NCBI GenBank assembly: GCA_018812485.1
Contig: JAHJDO010000120.1
Location: forward strand, 1 to 37,336
Direction: 5' to 3'
Origin: a bacterium
GTDB lineage: Bacteria > JAHJDO01
DNA length: 37,336 nucleotides
The first letter of the stretch is position 1; every line of letters begins with the position of its first letter. Below, piece after piece: positions 16,869 to 24,247 of this stretch. The translations under genes and the position numbers were made by a program. The notes under the pieces were generated by a model. That model searched no databases, was not told the DNA's origin, and saw only the letters and a list, made by a program, of their open reading frames with translations.

Positions 16869-18032
16869 TTAATGGGACAAATACCCAAGTGCACATTCTG
16901 CTAACAGGGATGTTCCTACAGGCAAAATGTCTTCATCAAAATTAAAATTTCCATTATGCAATGCAACAGGATTTTTATCCTTTTTTACTCCAAGCCAAAA
17001 ATATACTCCTGGAATCTCTTTTTGATAGAAGGAAAAATCCTCGCTCACCATTGATAGATTGGGTCGAATTACTCTTACATCGAGCTTTTTTGCTGAAGAA
17101 ACCATGAGATTGACTAAAGAGGCATTGTTTACTGTTACTGGGTATCCTTTTTCAAAACAAAGAGTATATTTCACTCCAAAACTTTTAGCTATCCCTTCCA
17201 TTATCTCCACCATTCTCTTCTTAACCTTATTCCGCGTTTTATCATTTAATGTCCGAAAAGTTCCTTTCATTTCCACCTCATCAGGAATTATATTATAAGA
17301 AGCTCCTCCATTAATTGAACATACTGATATTACAAATGGGTCAAGTGCATCTATATTTCGGGCTTTAATTGTTTGCAATGCTTGGAACACACTGTTTGCA
17401 GCTATTAAAGGGTCTACTGCCGTATGAGGCATAGCACCGTGTCCTCCTTTTCCCTTTATTATAATACTAAAATTGTCCATTGAAGCCATCATTGCTCCAG
17501 CCCTAACACCAATATTGCCAAAATTTATATACGGCCACAGATGCAAAGCAAATATTGCGTCTACATGAGGATTTTTTAAAACACCATCTTTTATCATCAA
17601 TTCTGCGCCACCTATGTTTTCTTCGGCAGGCTGAAATATAAACTTAACATTGCCGTGTATCTGTTTCTTGAATCTTGATAATACTATTGCTGTGCCTATA
17701 ACCATACTCATATGCCCGTCATGCCCACAAGCATGCATTATGCCCTTATTTCTAGATATGTAAGATACTGCATTCTTCTCATTAACATTAAGAGCATCCA
17801 TATCTGCGCGCAATGCTACTGTCTTTCCATTATAGCCCCCCTTCAACAGACCAACTACACCTGTTTTTGCAATATTTGTTTTCACATCAAGTCCTATTGC
17901 GTCTAAAATTTCTGCAATCTTTTTGGATGTCCTTTTTTCTTGAAAGCCTATTTCAGGGTATTTATGAAAATCCCGCCTGACTTGTATTAATTTATCCTTT
18001 ATTTCCTCTGCAGCTTTCCTTATTTCTGACAT
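16869..18032 (-). CDS. M20D-family amidohydrolase (N-acyl-amino-acid deacylase type)
   Basis: A 387-residue dizinc aminoacylase-like enzyme that hydrolyses N-acyl amino acids or related amides. The start is the ATG at 18032, because GGGAGAG precedes it by about four bases; a TTG 24 bases upstream is the alternative. The metal site reads MHACGHDGHM with Cys102, His104 and His107, followed by FIFQPAEENIGGAE with the general base Glu137 and ligand Glu138 near 131-144. IFALHLWP and the dimerisation-lobe GGHGAMPHTAVDP are also family-typical, as is VSEDFSFY near the C-terminus. It overlaps the nitroreductase gene by 13 bases. The exact substrate is unknown. Confidence 0.93.
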   Translation of the reverse strand: MSEIRKAAEEIKDKLIQVRRDFHKYPEIGFQEKRTSKKIAEILDAIGLDVKTNIAKTGVVGLLKGGYNGKTVALRADMDALNVNEKNAVSYISRNKGIMHACGHDGHMSMVIGTAIVLSRFKKQIHGNVKFIFQPAEENIGGAELMIKDGVLKNPHVDAIFALHLWPYINFGNIGVRAGAMMASMDNFSIIIKGKGGHGAMPHTAVDPLIAANSVFQALQTIKARNIDALDPFVISVCSINGGASYNIIPDEVEMKGTFRTLNDKTRNKVKKRMVEIMEGIAKSFGVKYTLCFEKGYPVTVNNASLVNLMVSSAKKLDVRVIRPNLSMVSEDFSFYQKEIPGVYFWLGVKKDKNPVALHNGNFNFDEDILPVGTSLLAECALGYLSH

Positions 18033-18568
18033 ATACTCTCCCAATACTTTTCGCAAAGAATAATCTCGCTGAGTGATTTTCGCTCAAGATGTTTACCTGA
18101 CTTGAACTCTGTTTTTGAGGGATATCCTAAAGGAGTTAATCCTATAACCTTAACATTAGAAGGAATATTTAATATTGCTTTTACTTGATCCTCATCAAAG
18201 GCTCCAATCCAGCAAGTACCCAAACCTTCCTCTGCTGCCTGGAGCATGAGATGGTCAAAAACAATGCTAACGTCAATCTCTTCGCTTGTATGAGTTCCAC
18301 CGATATTCTGATAGCTCTCCTCTGGAAACGCACAGCCAACTATTATTATTGGCGCTTCTGCTATAAATGTCTGTCTTTTAGACGCTTCAACTAGTTTTGC
18401 CTTAGTTGACTTATCAGTCACCAGAATAAGTTTAAATGGCTGTTTATTAGCAGCAGTAGGAGCTAATCTTGCTGCTTCCAAAACACGATTGAGAACCTGT
18501 TCTGGAATTCCCTTATTCAGATATCCTCGTACACTACGTCTTTTCTTTATTGCTTTCAATATATCCAT
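18020..18568 (-). CDS. Nitroreductase-family FMN oxidoreductase
   Basis: A 182-residue flavoprotein of the nitroreductase fold, using FMN and NAD(P)H on nitro compounds, quinones or other acceptors. FMN-binding features are IKKRRSVRGY (6-15), ARLAPTAANKQPFKLILV (about 33-50), and GLGTCWIGAFDEDQV followed by VIGLTPLGYPS in the C-terminal half. It is the first gene of the minus-strand operon. The promoter lies so close to the ATG that the transcript would be leaderless, and no Shine-Dalgarno is seen. The physiological substrate is unknown. Confidence 0.93.
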   Translation of the reverse strand: MDILKAIKKRRSVRGYLNKGIPEQVLNRVLEAARLAPTAANKQPFKLILVTDKSTKAKLVEASKRQTFIAEAPIIIVGCAFPEESYQNIGGTHTSEEIDVSIVFDHLMLQAAEEGLGTCWIGAFDEDQVKAILNIPSNVKVIGLTPLGYPSKTEFKSGKHLERKSLSEIILCEKYWESICQK

Positions 18569-18575
18569 AAAGTTT

Positions 18576-18604
18576 ATTATACCCTCAATTTATAATGGAT
18601 TCAA
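18576..18604 (-). promoter_or_regulatory. Promoter of the nitroreductase operon
   Basis: On the minus strand TTGAAT (18604-18599), 17 bases, perfect TATAAT (18581-18576). Transcription would begin around 18570-18568, at the ATG itself. Confidence 0.7.
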
Positions 18605-18646
18605 ATTCAAACTGGTGGTAGAATTTAGTATAGGAGATAATTAAGA

Positions 18647-21600
18647 TTGGATAATATTCACACAGCTGCCAATTTTATAGAACTAGAATCCAGAATAAAC
18701 AAATTTAGATTATTCTGGAAATGCATCAGGCTATTTGAGGGAATTACCATCTTCCTTTTTTCAATTCTAATATCAATAATAGCTGTTTTAGGTTTGGACA
18801 GTCTAATCCATTTTTCCCCCAGCATGCGTTTAGTTTGCCTTATTGCTTTCTGGACAGGAGCCATTACCTGCTTCGTAGCATTTATCATAAAACCAATGAT
18901 AAAATATTTCAACATTGACCAGGTCGCAGTACATATAGAAAAAGCATACCCCTATATTAATAACCGGCTCATAAACGCCATCCAATTGGGAAGGAAACTA
19001 GATTCTCACACAGCTGTCTTTACTGACGCACTCATAACAGATAGTTTAAAAACCACACAGATGTTAAGCCTGAAAAAAGCTGTAAATAAAAGGAAGTTAT
19101 GTGTATTTGCCTATCTTTTAGCAGGTTCTGTTCTTTTGACTACTCTCTACTTCGCGGCATTTCCCAGATATTTTAAGAATTCTTATGCAAGACTCATACA
19201 TCCTCTCAAAGACATTCCTCCAATTACACTAACCACATTAAATATAATGCCGGGGAATTGTACTGTGTTTACCGGCGATGATGTTATTATCATTACTTCT
19301 ATTAAAGGAGTAATGCCTTATGGAGCGGAGATCATATACAAATATGAGAATGAGAGAAAATATTCACATACACAAATGAATTTTAAAAACGACTCTTTCT
19401 TATACGAATTAAAAAACATAACTCAACCTGTAAAGTACAGAATTATTGCTGGTGATGGAAAGAGCGCTTTATATAGAATAGAAGTAAAAGAAAGACCGCA
19501 GGTTAAAAAGGTAAAGCTTACTTACAAGTATCCTGGATACACAAATCTTCCTATTAAAACAGTAGAGTCTGCTAATGGCCATATAGAGGCACTGATAGGA
19601 ACTAGAGTGGATACGCAATTCCATTTCAATAAACCTCTGAAAACCCTGGAAGTTAAACTAGATAAAAAGAGAATTAGTTTCTCTATGATCAAGCCTGAAA
19701 TCGCACAGGGAGAAATTCCCGTATTGAATGATGGAATCTATACTGTCTATTATACTGACATGCATGGATGCAGGAATCTGACTCCTGATAAGTATAGGAT
19801 TAAGACAATTGAGGATATATCTCCACTTGTCGAAATTACCTCTCCAGCAAAAAATCTCCAGTTAAGCAAAAAAGATTCCATCTCTATAACCAGTAAATCA
19901 GTTGATGACTATGGCATAAAAACAATAATATTAAAATGCACAAAAGACGCAACAGTCTACCCTTCTGATATAAGGAACTATGACATACCGAAAAAAGAAA
20001 TATTATCCAGTTTTAAGATTGATTTAAATAAAATGGATATAAAAACAGGAGATATTCTAACTTATTATGTTGAAGCAGTTGACAATACACTTCCAACAGT
20101 ACACAGGGCAATTTCAAAAAAATATAACATAGAAATTGTAGACAAAAAACAAAACTTGGATAAGGATAAAAAAATAAACGACATAATCGCAAAACTAAAA
20201 GAAATTATTTCTGAACAGATAGAGAATAAAAAAAGTGTAACTATACTAAACTCAGAAGAACACAACAATCCAAATATTGATAAAACATTAGGCAAACAGG
20301 TTGATATTCGAGCAAAAACCATTGAGATTATTTCTTCTATAGACGAGACACATCCTGTTTATAAATACAAAGATCGCTTAGACTATACATCTGCAGTTCT
20401 AATGGTAAAAGCTATTAAAGGTCTGGATTCCGCAAAAAATTCTACTTCTCCTGCAAAATTCAAACTTTATCTCCATGAAACTGAATTAACACAAGAAGAA
20501 ATAATACTAGTGCTTAAAGGTATATTATACCGTATTGAACAATTATCTCAGAATCAGGAGACAGTGATTGCAGAAAAGCCTGAAGAGGATACTGAAAAAG
20601 CACATCCCGTTCTTAAAAAGCTTGATGAAAATCTTTCAAAATTTCTTGAAGACCAGCAGGAAATTATAAAACAAACATCTGAACTTGCAAAAATAGGCTC
20701 CGAAGGGCTTTCAGAACAAGAAAAAGAGCAATTAAAAAAGCTTTCTATGCTTGAAAGCGAGTGGGGTAAGATATTTAAAAAAGCTGCGGATGATCTTTCG
20801 CGCCTGCCAGACGTGGATTTCCCTGCTTCAACATTAATTGAACAGACCAATCAACTCTTTAGCGATGTTGAAAAGATTGCCGATAACCTTGTTCCTAACA
20901 CAATAGAAATCGCTGTTCCTATTGAAGATGCAGGTTTACTATTGGCAAAACAATTAAAACAGGACCTTGAAATCTGGCTGCCCGATAAGCCTGATAGAGT
21001 AAAATGGAATATGGAACAACCCATTGGAGACTATGAAGTTCCTATGGCAGATTTACCTGATGAACTTGAAGATATGATTGGAGAACTTATTGAACAGGAG
21101 GAAGATTTGATTGATGAAGCTCAAAATATTACAAGTGCATGGGCTGATTCTATGGGCGAAGCTGGGTGGGAGGTTCAAGACGGGCCAATAAGTAATTTCA
21201 GCGCAAAGGGTAAAACTGGAAATGTTCTTCCGGATAGCTCTGAAATAACAGGAAGAAGCGGAGAAGGCAGAAGTGGTAAAACTTCAGGAGAACTTGTTCA
21301 AAGCAAAGTTATGGGACTTGGAGGCAGAAAAACACCAGCTCGTCTTACTTCTGACCCTTTTCAAAAAGGTATTATTCCAGAAGAAAAGGCAACAGAGACA
21401 GGTGGCGCGACTGGTGGAGGAAAGATAAGCGGCGCAGGTGGAGAAGGTCTGCCAGGCACACCGCCGCCTGAGGTAGAATTAAAATTAAGAATGCTGCACG
21501 ACAAACAGCTTCAGGTTCTGAGCAGAGCAAAGAATATTGCGAAAGGACTGGATAGACTCAATTATCCATCAGATATATTGAATGAAAGCATTAATTCAAT

Positions 21601-21853
21601 GCATGATGTATGTGAAAACATCAAAAATTACCAGGCTCAAAGGCTCCTTCGGACACAGCAGATCATATTAACCAAGCTCAAGGATGCACAAACATCAGTT
21701 GTGTATATAAGCAAGGCACGCCGCGATAGATCAATAGGCATGCCAAAGGATTTACGAAAGAAACTAACAACCGTCAAAGACGAGGAATACATCCCCAAAT
21801 ACAACAAACTCCTCAAAGCCTACTACGAAAAACTTTCAAACCCGGATATGTAG
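18647..21853 (+). CDS. DUF4175-like large membrane protein with coiled coil
   Basis: A 1068-residue protein starting at TTG 18647, ten bases after AGGAG (18632-18636). Three hydrophobic helices are visible near residues 29-50, 60-83 and 150-171. Between the second and third lies the DQVAVHIEKAYPYINNRLINAIQL segment typical of DUF4175-type proteins. A long extracytoplasmic beta-rich part (about 180-520) includes Ig/cadherin-like stretches (YKYPGYTN, LVEITSPAKNLQLSKKDSISI). The region from about 620 to 860 is charged and predicted coiled coil. A Gly/Ser-rich linker (about 880-960) precedes a final helical domain to the end. Function is unknown; in related genomes the gene usually accompanies MoxR/DUF58/VWA envelope operons, but here it stands alone. 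Confidence 0.72.
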   Translation: MDNIHTAANFIELESRINKFRLFWKCIRLFEGITIFLFSILISIIAVLGLDSLIHFSPSMRLVCLIAFWTGAITCFVAFIIKPMIKYFNIDQVAVHIEKAYPYINNRLINAIQLGRKLDSHTAVFTDALITDSLKTTQMLSLKKAVNKRKLCVFAYLLAGSVLLTTLYFAAFPRYFKNSYARLIHPLKDIPPITLTTLNIMPGNCTVFTGDDVIIITSIKGVMPYGAEIIYKYENERKYSHTQMNFKNDSFLYELKNITQPVKYRIIAGDGKSALYRIEVKERPQVKKVKLTYKYPGYTNLPIKTVESANGHIEALIGTRVDTQFHFNKPLKTLEVKLDKKRISFSMIKPEIAQGEIPVLNDGIYTVYYTDMHGCRNLTPDKYRIKTIEDISPLVEITSPAKNLQLSKKDSISITSKSVDDYGIKTIILKCTKDATVYPSDIRNYDIPKKEILSSFKIDLNKMDIKTGDILTYYVEAVDNTLPTVHRAISKKYNIEIVDKKQNLDKDKKINDIIAKLKEIISEQIENKKSVTILNSEEHNNPNIDKTLGKQVDIRAKTIEIISSIDETHPVYKYKDRLDYTSAVLMVKAIKGLDSAKNSTSPAKFKLYLHETELTQEEIILVLKGILYRIEQLSQNQETVIAEKPEEDTEKAHPVLKKLDENLSKFLEDQQEIIKQTSELAKIGSEGLSEQEKEQLKKLSMLESEWGKIFKKAADDLSRLPDVDFPASTLIEQTNQLFSDVEKIADNLVPNTIEIAVPIEDAGLLLAKQLKQDLEIWLPDKPDRVKWNMEQPIGDYEVPMADLPDELEDMIGELIEQEEDLIDEAQNITSAWADSMGEAGWEVQDGPISNFSAKGKTGNVLPDSSEITGRSGEGRSGKTSGELVQSKVMGLGGRKTPARLTSDPFQKGIIPEEKATETGGATGGGKISGAGGEGLPGTPPPEVELKLRMLHDKQLQVLSRAKNIAKGLDRLNYPSDILNESINSMHDVCENIKNYQAQRLLRTQQIILTKLKDAQTSVVYISKARRDRSIGMPKDLRKKLTTVKDEEYIPKYNKLLKAYYEKLSNPDM

Positions 21854-21864
21854 TAACCGCTGGA

Positions 21865-22000
21865 AAAATCCGAAATTTTAAATCCGAAACTCGAAACAAA
21901 TTCTAAATTCAAATTTTTAAAATTTAAAACATTGTTTTGAGCATTTGTATTTTTGTTATTTGATATTGTTTCGTATTTCGTGCTTCGTGCTTCGAATTTA
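21865..22000. repeat. AT-rich dispersed repeat, copy A
   Basis: About 135 bases whose reverse complement recurs at 27482-27612. Shared landmarks in order are AAAAATCCGAA, CGAAAC/AAATC, ACATTGTTTTGAGCATT, TTATTTGATATTGTTTCG, ATTTCGTGCTTC and TTCGAATTTA. It sits between two convergent genes, the DUF4175-like gene and the FKBP gene, with no open reading frame of its own. It is probably a member of a genome-wide AT-rich repeat family or a miniature element. Confidence 0.85.
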
Positions 22001-22024
22001 ATCTTCTTAATATCCCGCATTGTT

Positions 22025-22885
22025 TTATTCCTTTTTCTCCGGCTTCTTTGCAGGTTCAGGTTCTGGTATTTTTTCAATTGACAATAACTCTACTTCAAAG
22101 ATAAGCGTAGCATTCGGGCCGATCTGCGGTCCGGCAGCTCGTTCGCCATACGCAAGATCCGATGGAATGAAAAGCTGATACTTGCTTCCTACATTCATAA
22201 GCTGAAGCGCCTCAGTCCAACCAGGAATAACCCGATTCGCTGGAAAAGTAACAGGTTCCCCCCTCTTATATGAACTATCAAATTCCGTGCCGTCAATCAG
22301 TGTCCCTTTGTAGTGAACCTTAACCTGATCAGTTGCCTTAGGTTTCTCGCCTTCTCCCTTACTCAATACTATATACTGCAATCCGCTCTTAGTTGTAATA
22401 ACGTTCTCTTTTTTCTTATTCTCTGCCAGAAATGCTTCTCCTAGTTCTTTGTTTTCTTTGCCCAGTACATCCATTTTCTTCTTTTGCTCCTCCATAATCT
22501 TCATTTGCTTCTCCTGCATCTTTTTAGAGAAAGCCGTTAATTCCTTCATTATCTCTTCCTGGGTAAGCAGAAGTTTCTTGTCATTAAAACTATCTTCAAT
22601 GCCCTGAACCGCAACAGAGAAATCAATATCCTCTTTTATTTCTTTCAGGCTGGTTCCGAGCTGCAGACCAATAGAATAGCTCAGCTTCTCACGATCAGTC
22701 TTTAGACCGTTATCATTAGCGGCTTCTTCCTTTATTGCAATATCTTCTTGCTTAACTACAACCGCCTCTTCCTTAATTACATCCTTATCCTTAGGTACTA
22801 CAACCGCTTCTTCCTTTTTTACAGCACATGCCTGAGACGCCAGCAACAACCCTACTCCAATCAACATTACCAAAACTCTTTTCAT
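22025..22885 (-). CDS. FKBP-type peptidyl-prolyl isomerase, exported (FkpA/Mip-like)
   Basis: A 286-residue protein starting at ATG 22885, with AAGGAGA about six bases upstream; a TTG one codon earlier is the alternative. Residues 1-20 are a signal sequence ending ASQAC, a near-lipobox, so it may be a lipoprotein. Residues 23-55 are a Lys/Glu/Val-rich repetitive linker (KEEAVVV twice, AIKEEAA). The N-terminal dimerisation region (about 60-160) starts DREKLSYSIGLQLGTSLK, as in FkpA/Mip. The FKBP domain (about 165-272) has VKVHYKGTLIDGTEFDSSY, VIPGWTEALQLM and FIPSDLAYGERA, with the catalytic-pocket aromatics kept. It folds or chaperones envelope proteins. Confidence 0.93.
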   Translation of the reverse strand: MKRVLVMLIGVGLLLASQACAVKKEEAVVVPKDKDVIKEEAVVVKQEDIAIKEEAANDNGLKTDREKLSYSIGLQLGTSLKEIKEDIDFSVAVQGIEDSFNDKKLLLTQEEIMKELTAFSKKMQEKQMKIMEEQKKKMDVLGKENKELGEAFLAENKKKENVITTKSGLQYIVLSKGEGEKPKATDQVKVHYKGTLIDGTEFDSSYKRGEPVTFPANRVIPGWTEALQLMNVGSKYQLFIPSDLAYGERAAGPQIGPNATLIFEVELLSIEKIPEPEPAKKPEKKE

Positions 22886-23162
22886 CAAAATCTCCTTTCC
22901 TTAATTATTATTAATGCTGGATTATATCTATAACAAATTTCTATTGCAAGCAATAATATTTCAAAATCCCCTCTTGCCTGTCCTCTCCACCGCAACCGCC
23001 TGCTTTAGCTGGCGGTTATTGTAGGGGCACATTCTTTGAATTGATTGGGGGATTGGATGGTTGAGGTTTGAGCTATTTTTATTTACGCACGAATCTTCGT
23101 GGTACCCATATAACGATCAAGCTCATCTGCCGAGCTTGCAAGGTCAGGTGCAACGGCTTATT

Positions 23163-23197
23163 ATGTGTCTTATTGTCCGTAGACTAATTGGCTACAT
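23163..23197 (+). promoter_or_regulatory. C-box operator of the controller protein
   Basis: A 35-base site that matches the layout of controller-protein operators such as those of Esp1396I and AhdI: ATGTG at one end, CTTAT, a central GTCCGT, and CTACAT mirroring at the other end. Two dimer sites flank the centre at 23180. In the known systems the upstream dimer activates and the downstream dimer represses. The downstream half overlaps the -35 element at 23180-23185, consistent with that switch. The match is from memory of the published operators. Confidence 0.8.
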
Positions 23198-23208
23198 CTC
23201 TTTATATT
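23180..23208 (+). promoter_or_regulatory. Promoter of the C-R operon
   Basis: TAGACT (23180-23185, inside the C-box), 17 bases, TATATT (23203-23208). The start of transcription would be at about 23215-23217, that is at the ATG of the controller gene, so the mRNA is probably leaderless; no Shine-Dalgarno is present. Confidence 0.7.
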
Positions 23209-23216
23209 AGAGTATT

Positions 23217-23435
23217 ATGGAAAGAAAAAAACTTATAGCGTTAGGAGAAAGAATAAGAATATTTCGAATTGGGTTGAATTTATCTCAAGAGAAGTTAGCT
23301 GAGATATGTGATTTTGACAGAACGTATATAAGCTTACTTGAAAGAGGCAAAAGAAACCCATCTTATTTAAATCTTTTAAAATTATCTATCGGATTACAAA
23401 CAACCGCATCAGAACTCACTAAGGACTTAAAGTGA
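23217..23435 (+). CDS. Restriction-modification controller (C) protein, XRE family
   Basis: A 72-residue helix-turn-helix protein, the standard size for C proteins (about 70-80). The XRE fold reads LGERIRIFRIGLNLSQEKLAEIC (9-31), then the recognition helix FDRTYISLLERGKRNPS (33-49) and a final dimerisation helix LLKLSIGLQTTASEL. C proteins bind C-boxes, activating their own and the endonuclease gene at low dose and repressing at high dose, which delays restriction until the host is methylated. A matching operator lies directly upstream and the endonuclease gene overlaps downstream by four bases (GTGA). The gene appears leaderless. Confidence 0.93.
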   Translation: MERKKLIALGERIRIFRIGLNLSQEKLAEICDFDRTYISLLERGKRNPSYLNLLKLSIGLQTTASELTKDLK

Positions 23436-24247
23436 CAAAATTAATAAGTATGCAACAAGCAGTTGAAAATTTTAAAGAATTAATCGAGAATTCGGTTAAG
23501 GAAAGCGGAATAAAAGGTAAAGAAGCAATGATACGTTCTTCTAAAATGATAAATAATATTCACGAAGCTGTTAAAGCTGATTTACTCAGAAATGGAATTG
23601 CACCTTACCGAATACACCCACCTTTGGGAGAAACAAAGCCTGAATTAAAATTGGCTGGCTTTATTAAACAAAAAAATCAAGATGTTTGCGTATCTCCTGA
23701 AGGTTATGTTCCAAAAGAGCAAATATTAACTGAAGGAATATTAAGGGAAGCGCAAGATTATTATGGAGAAGATTACACAGAGCGGACAATATCAATCAAT
23801 ATCAGAAGCCAAATGAGTTCCTTGGCTAAAAATTTTGATACATTATATGAAAGAACTATTGCAGAGGCTCAAAACTTACACGTAAGATGTCCAAAAATGG
23901 TATTAGGTGAAGTTTATATGATACCTGTCAAAGAGTATGATGCAGAAGCAATGAAATCCAATAAGATAAACTTTATTGATAAAATTGGTGCTGTTGAAAA
24001 ATACATAAAATCATTTCAAGCCATCAATGGCAGAACTGATACATCTAAAGAAGAATACAAATATGAGAGAGTCTGCCTATTGCTTGTTGATTTCAAAAAA
24101 AGCCCTGTCAAAATTTATAGCACAAATCAAGACCTATACAATGACGGTTTGCTTGAAGAAAAATCAGATGCAAGTATAGACGAACTATCTTGGGAATCAT
24201 TCACAACAAATATTTTGCAAATTTACGAAACAAGATTTGGAAATTGA
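23432..24247 (+). CDS. Type II restriction endonuclease, family not recognised
   Basis: A 271-residue protein whose identity rests on position: it starts at GTG inside the controller stop codon (GTGA, 23432-23435), with AAGGA about nine bases upstream, and faces a DNA methyltransferase gene. I do not recognise the family. Visible features include a helical N-terminus with a short basic GIKGKEAMIRSSKMI stretch, the conserved-looking block ERTISINIRSQMSSLAKN (about 119-136), LYERTIAEAQNLHVRCPKMVLGEVYMIPV, and VCLLLVDFKKSPVKIY near the C-terminus; the last two could supply acidic and lysine residues of a PD-(D/E)XK site, but the motif is not certain. The cleavage specificity is unknown. Its 3' end overlaps the methyltransferase gene by 25 bases. 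Confidence 0.75.
   Translation: MTKLISMQQAVENFKELIENSVKESGIKGKEAMIRSSKMINNIHEAVKADLLRNGIAPYRIHPPLGETKPELKLAGFIKQKNQDVCVSPEGYVPKEQILTEGILREAQDYYGEDYTERTISINIRSQMSSLAKNFDTLYERTIAEAQNLHVRCPKMVLGEVYMIPVKEYDAEAMKSNKINFIDKIGAVEKYIKSFQAINGRTDTSKEEYKYERVCLLLVDFKKSPVKIYSTNQDLYNDGLLEEKSDASIDELSWESFTTNILQIYETRFGN

Larger units (their letters stand above)
22886..23216. other. Intergenic region between FKBP gene and restriction-modification system
   Basis: No convincing gene. It holds a palindromic element at 22994-23017 (AACCGCC and GGCGGTT arms with an inner GCT/AGC stem), which looks like a REP-type sequence rather than a terminator because no T-run follows. A second perfect 7-bp inverted repeat, CAAGCTC (23118-23124) and GAGCTTG (23132-23138), lies upstream of the controller operator at 23163-23197. 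Confidence 0.6.

Noticed and set aside
22994-23017. Hairpin after the FKBP gene taken as a terminator
   Set aside because: It lies upstream of the FKBP start, not after its end, and has no T-run; it fits a REP-like palindrome better.
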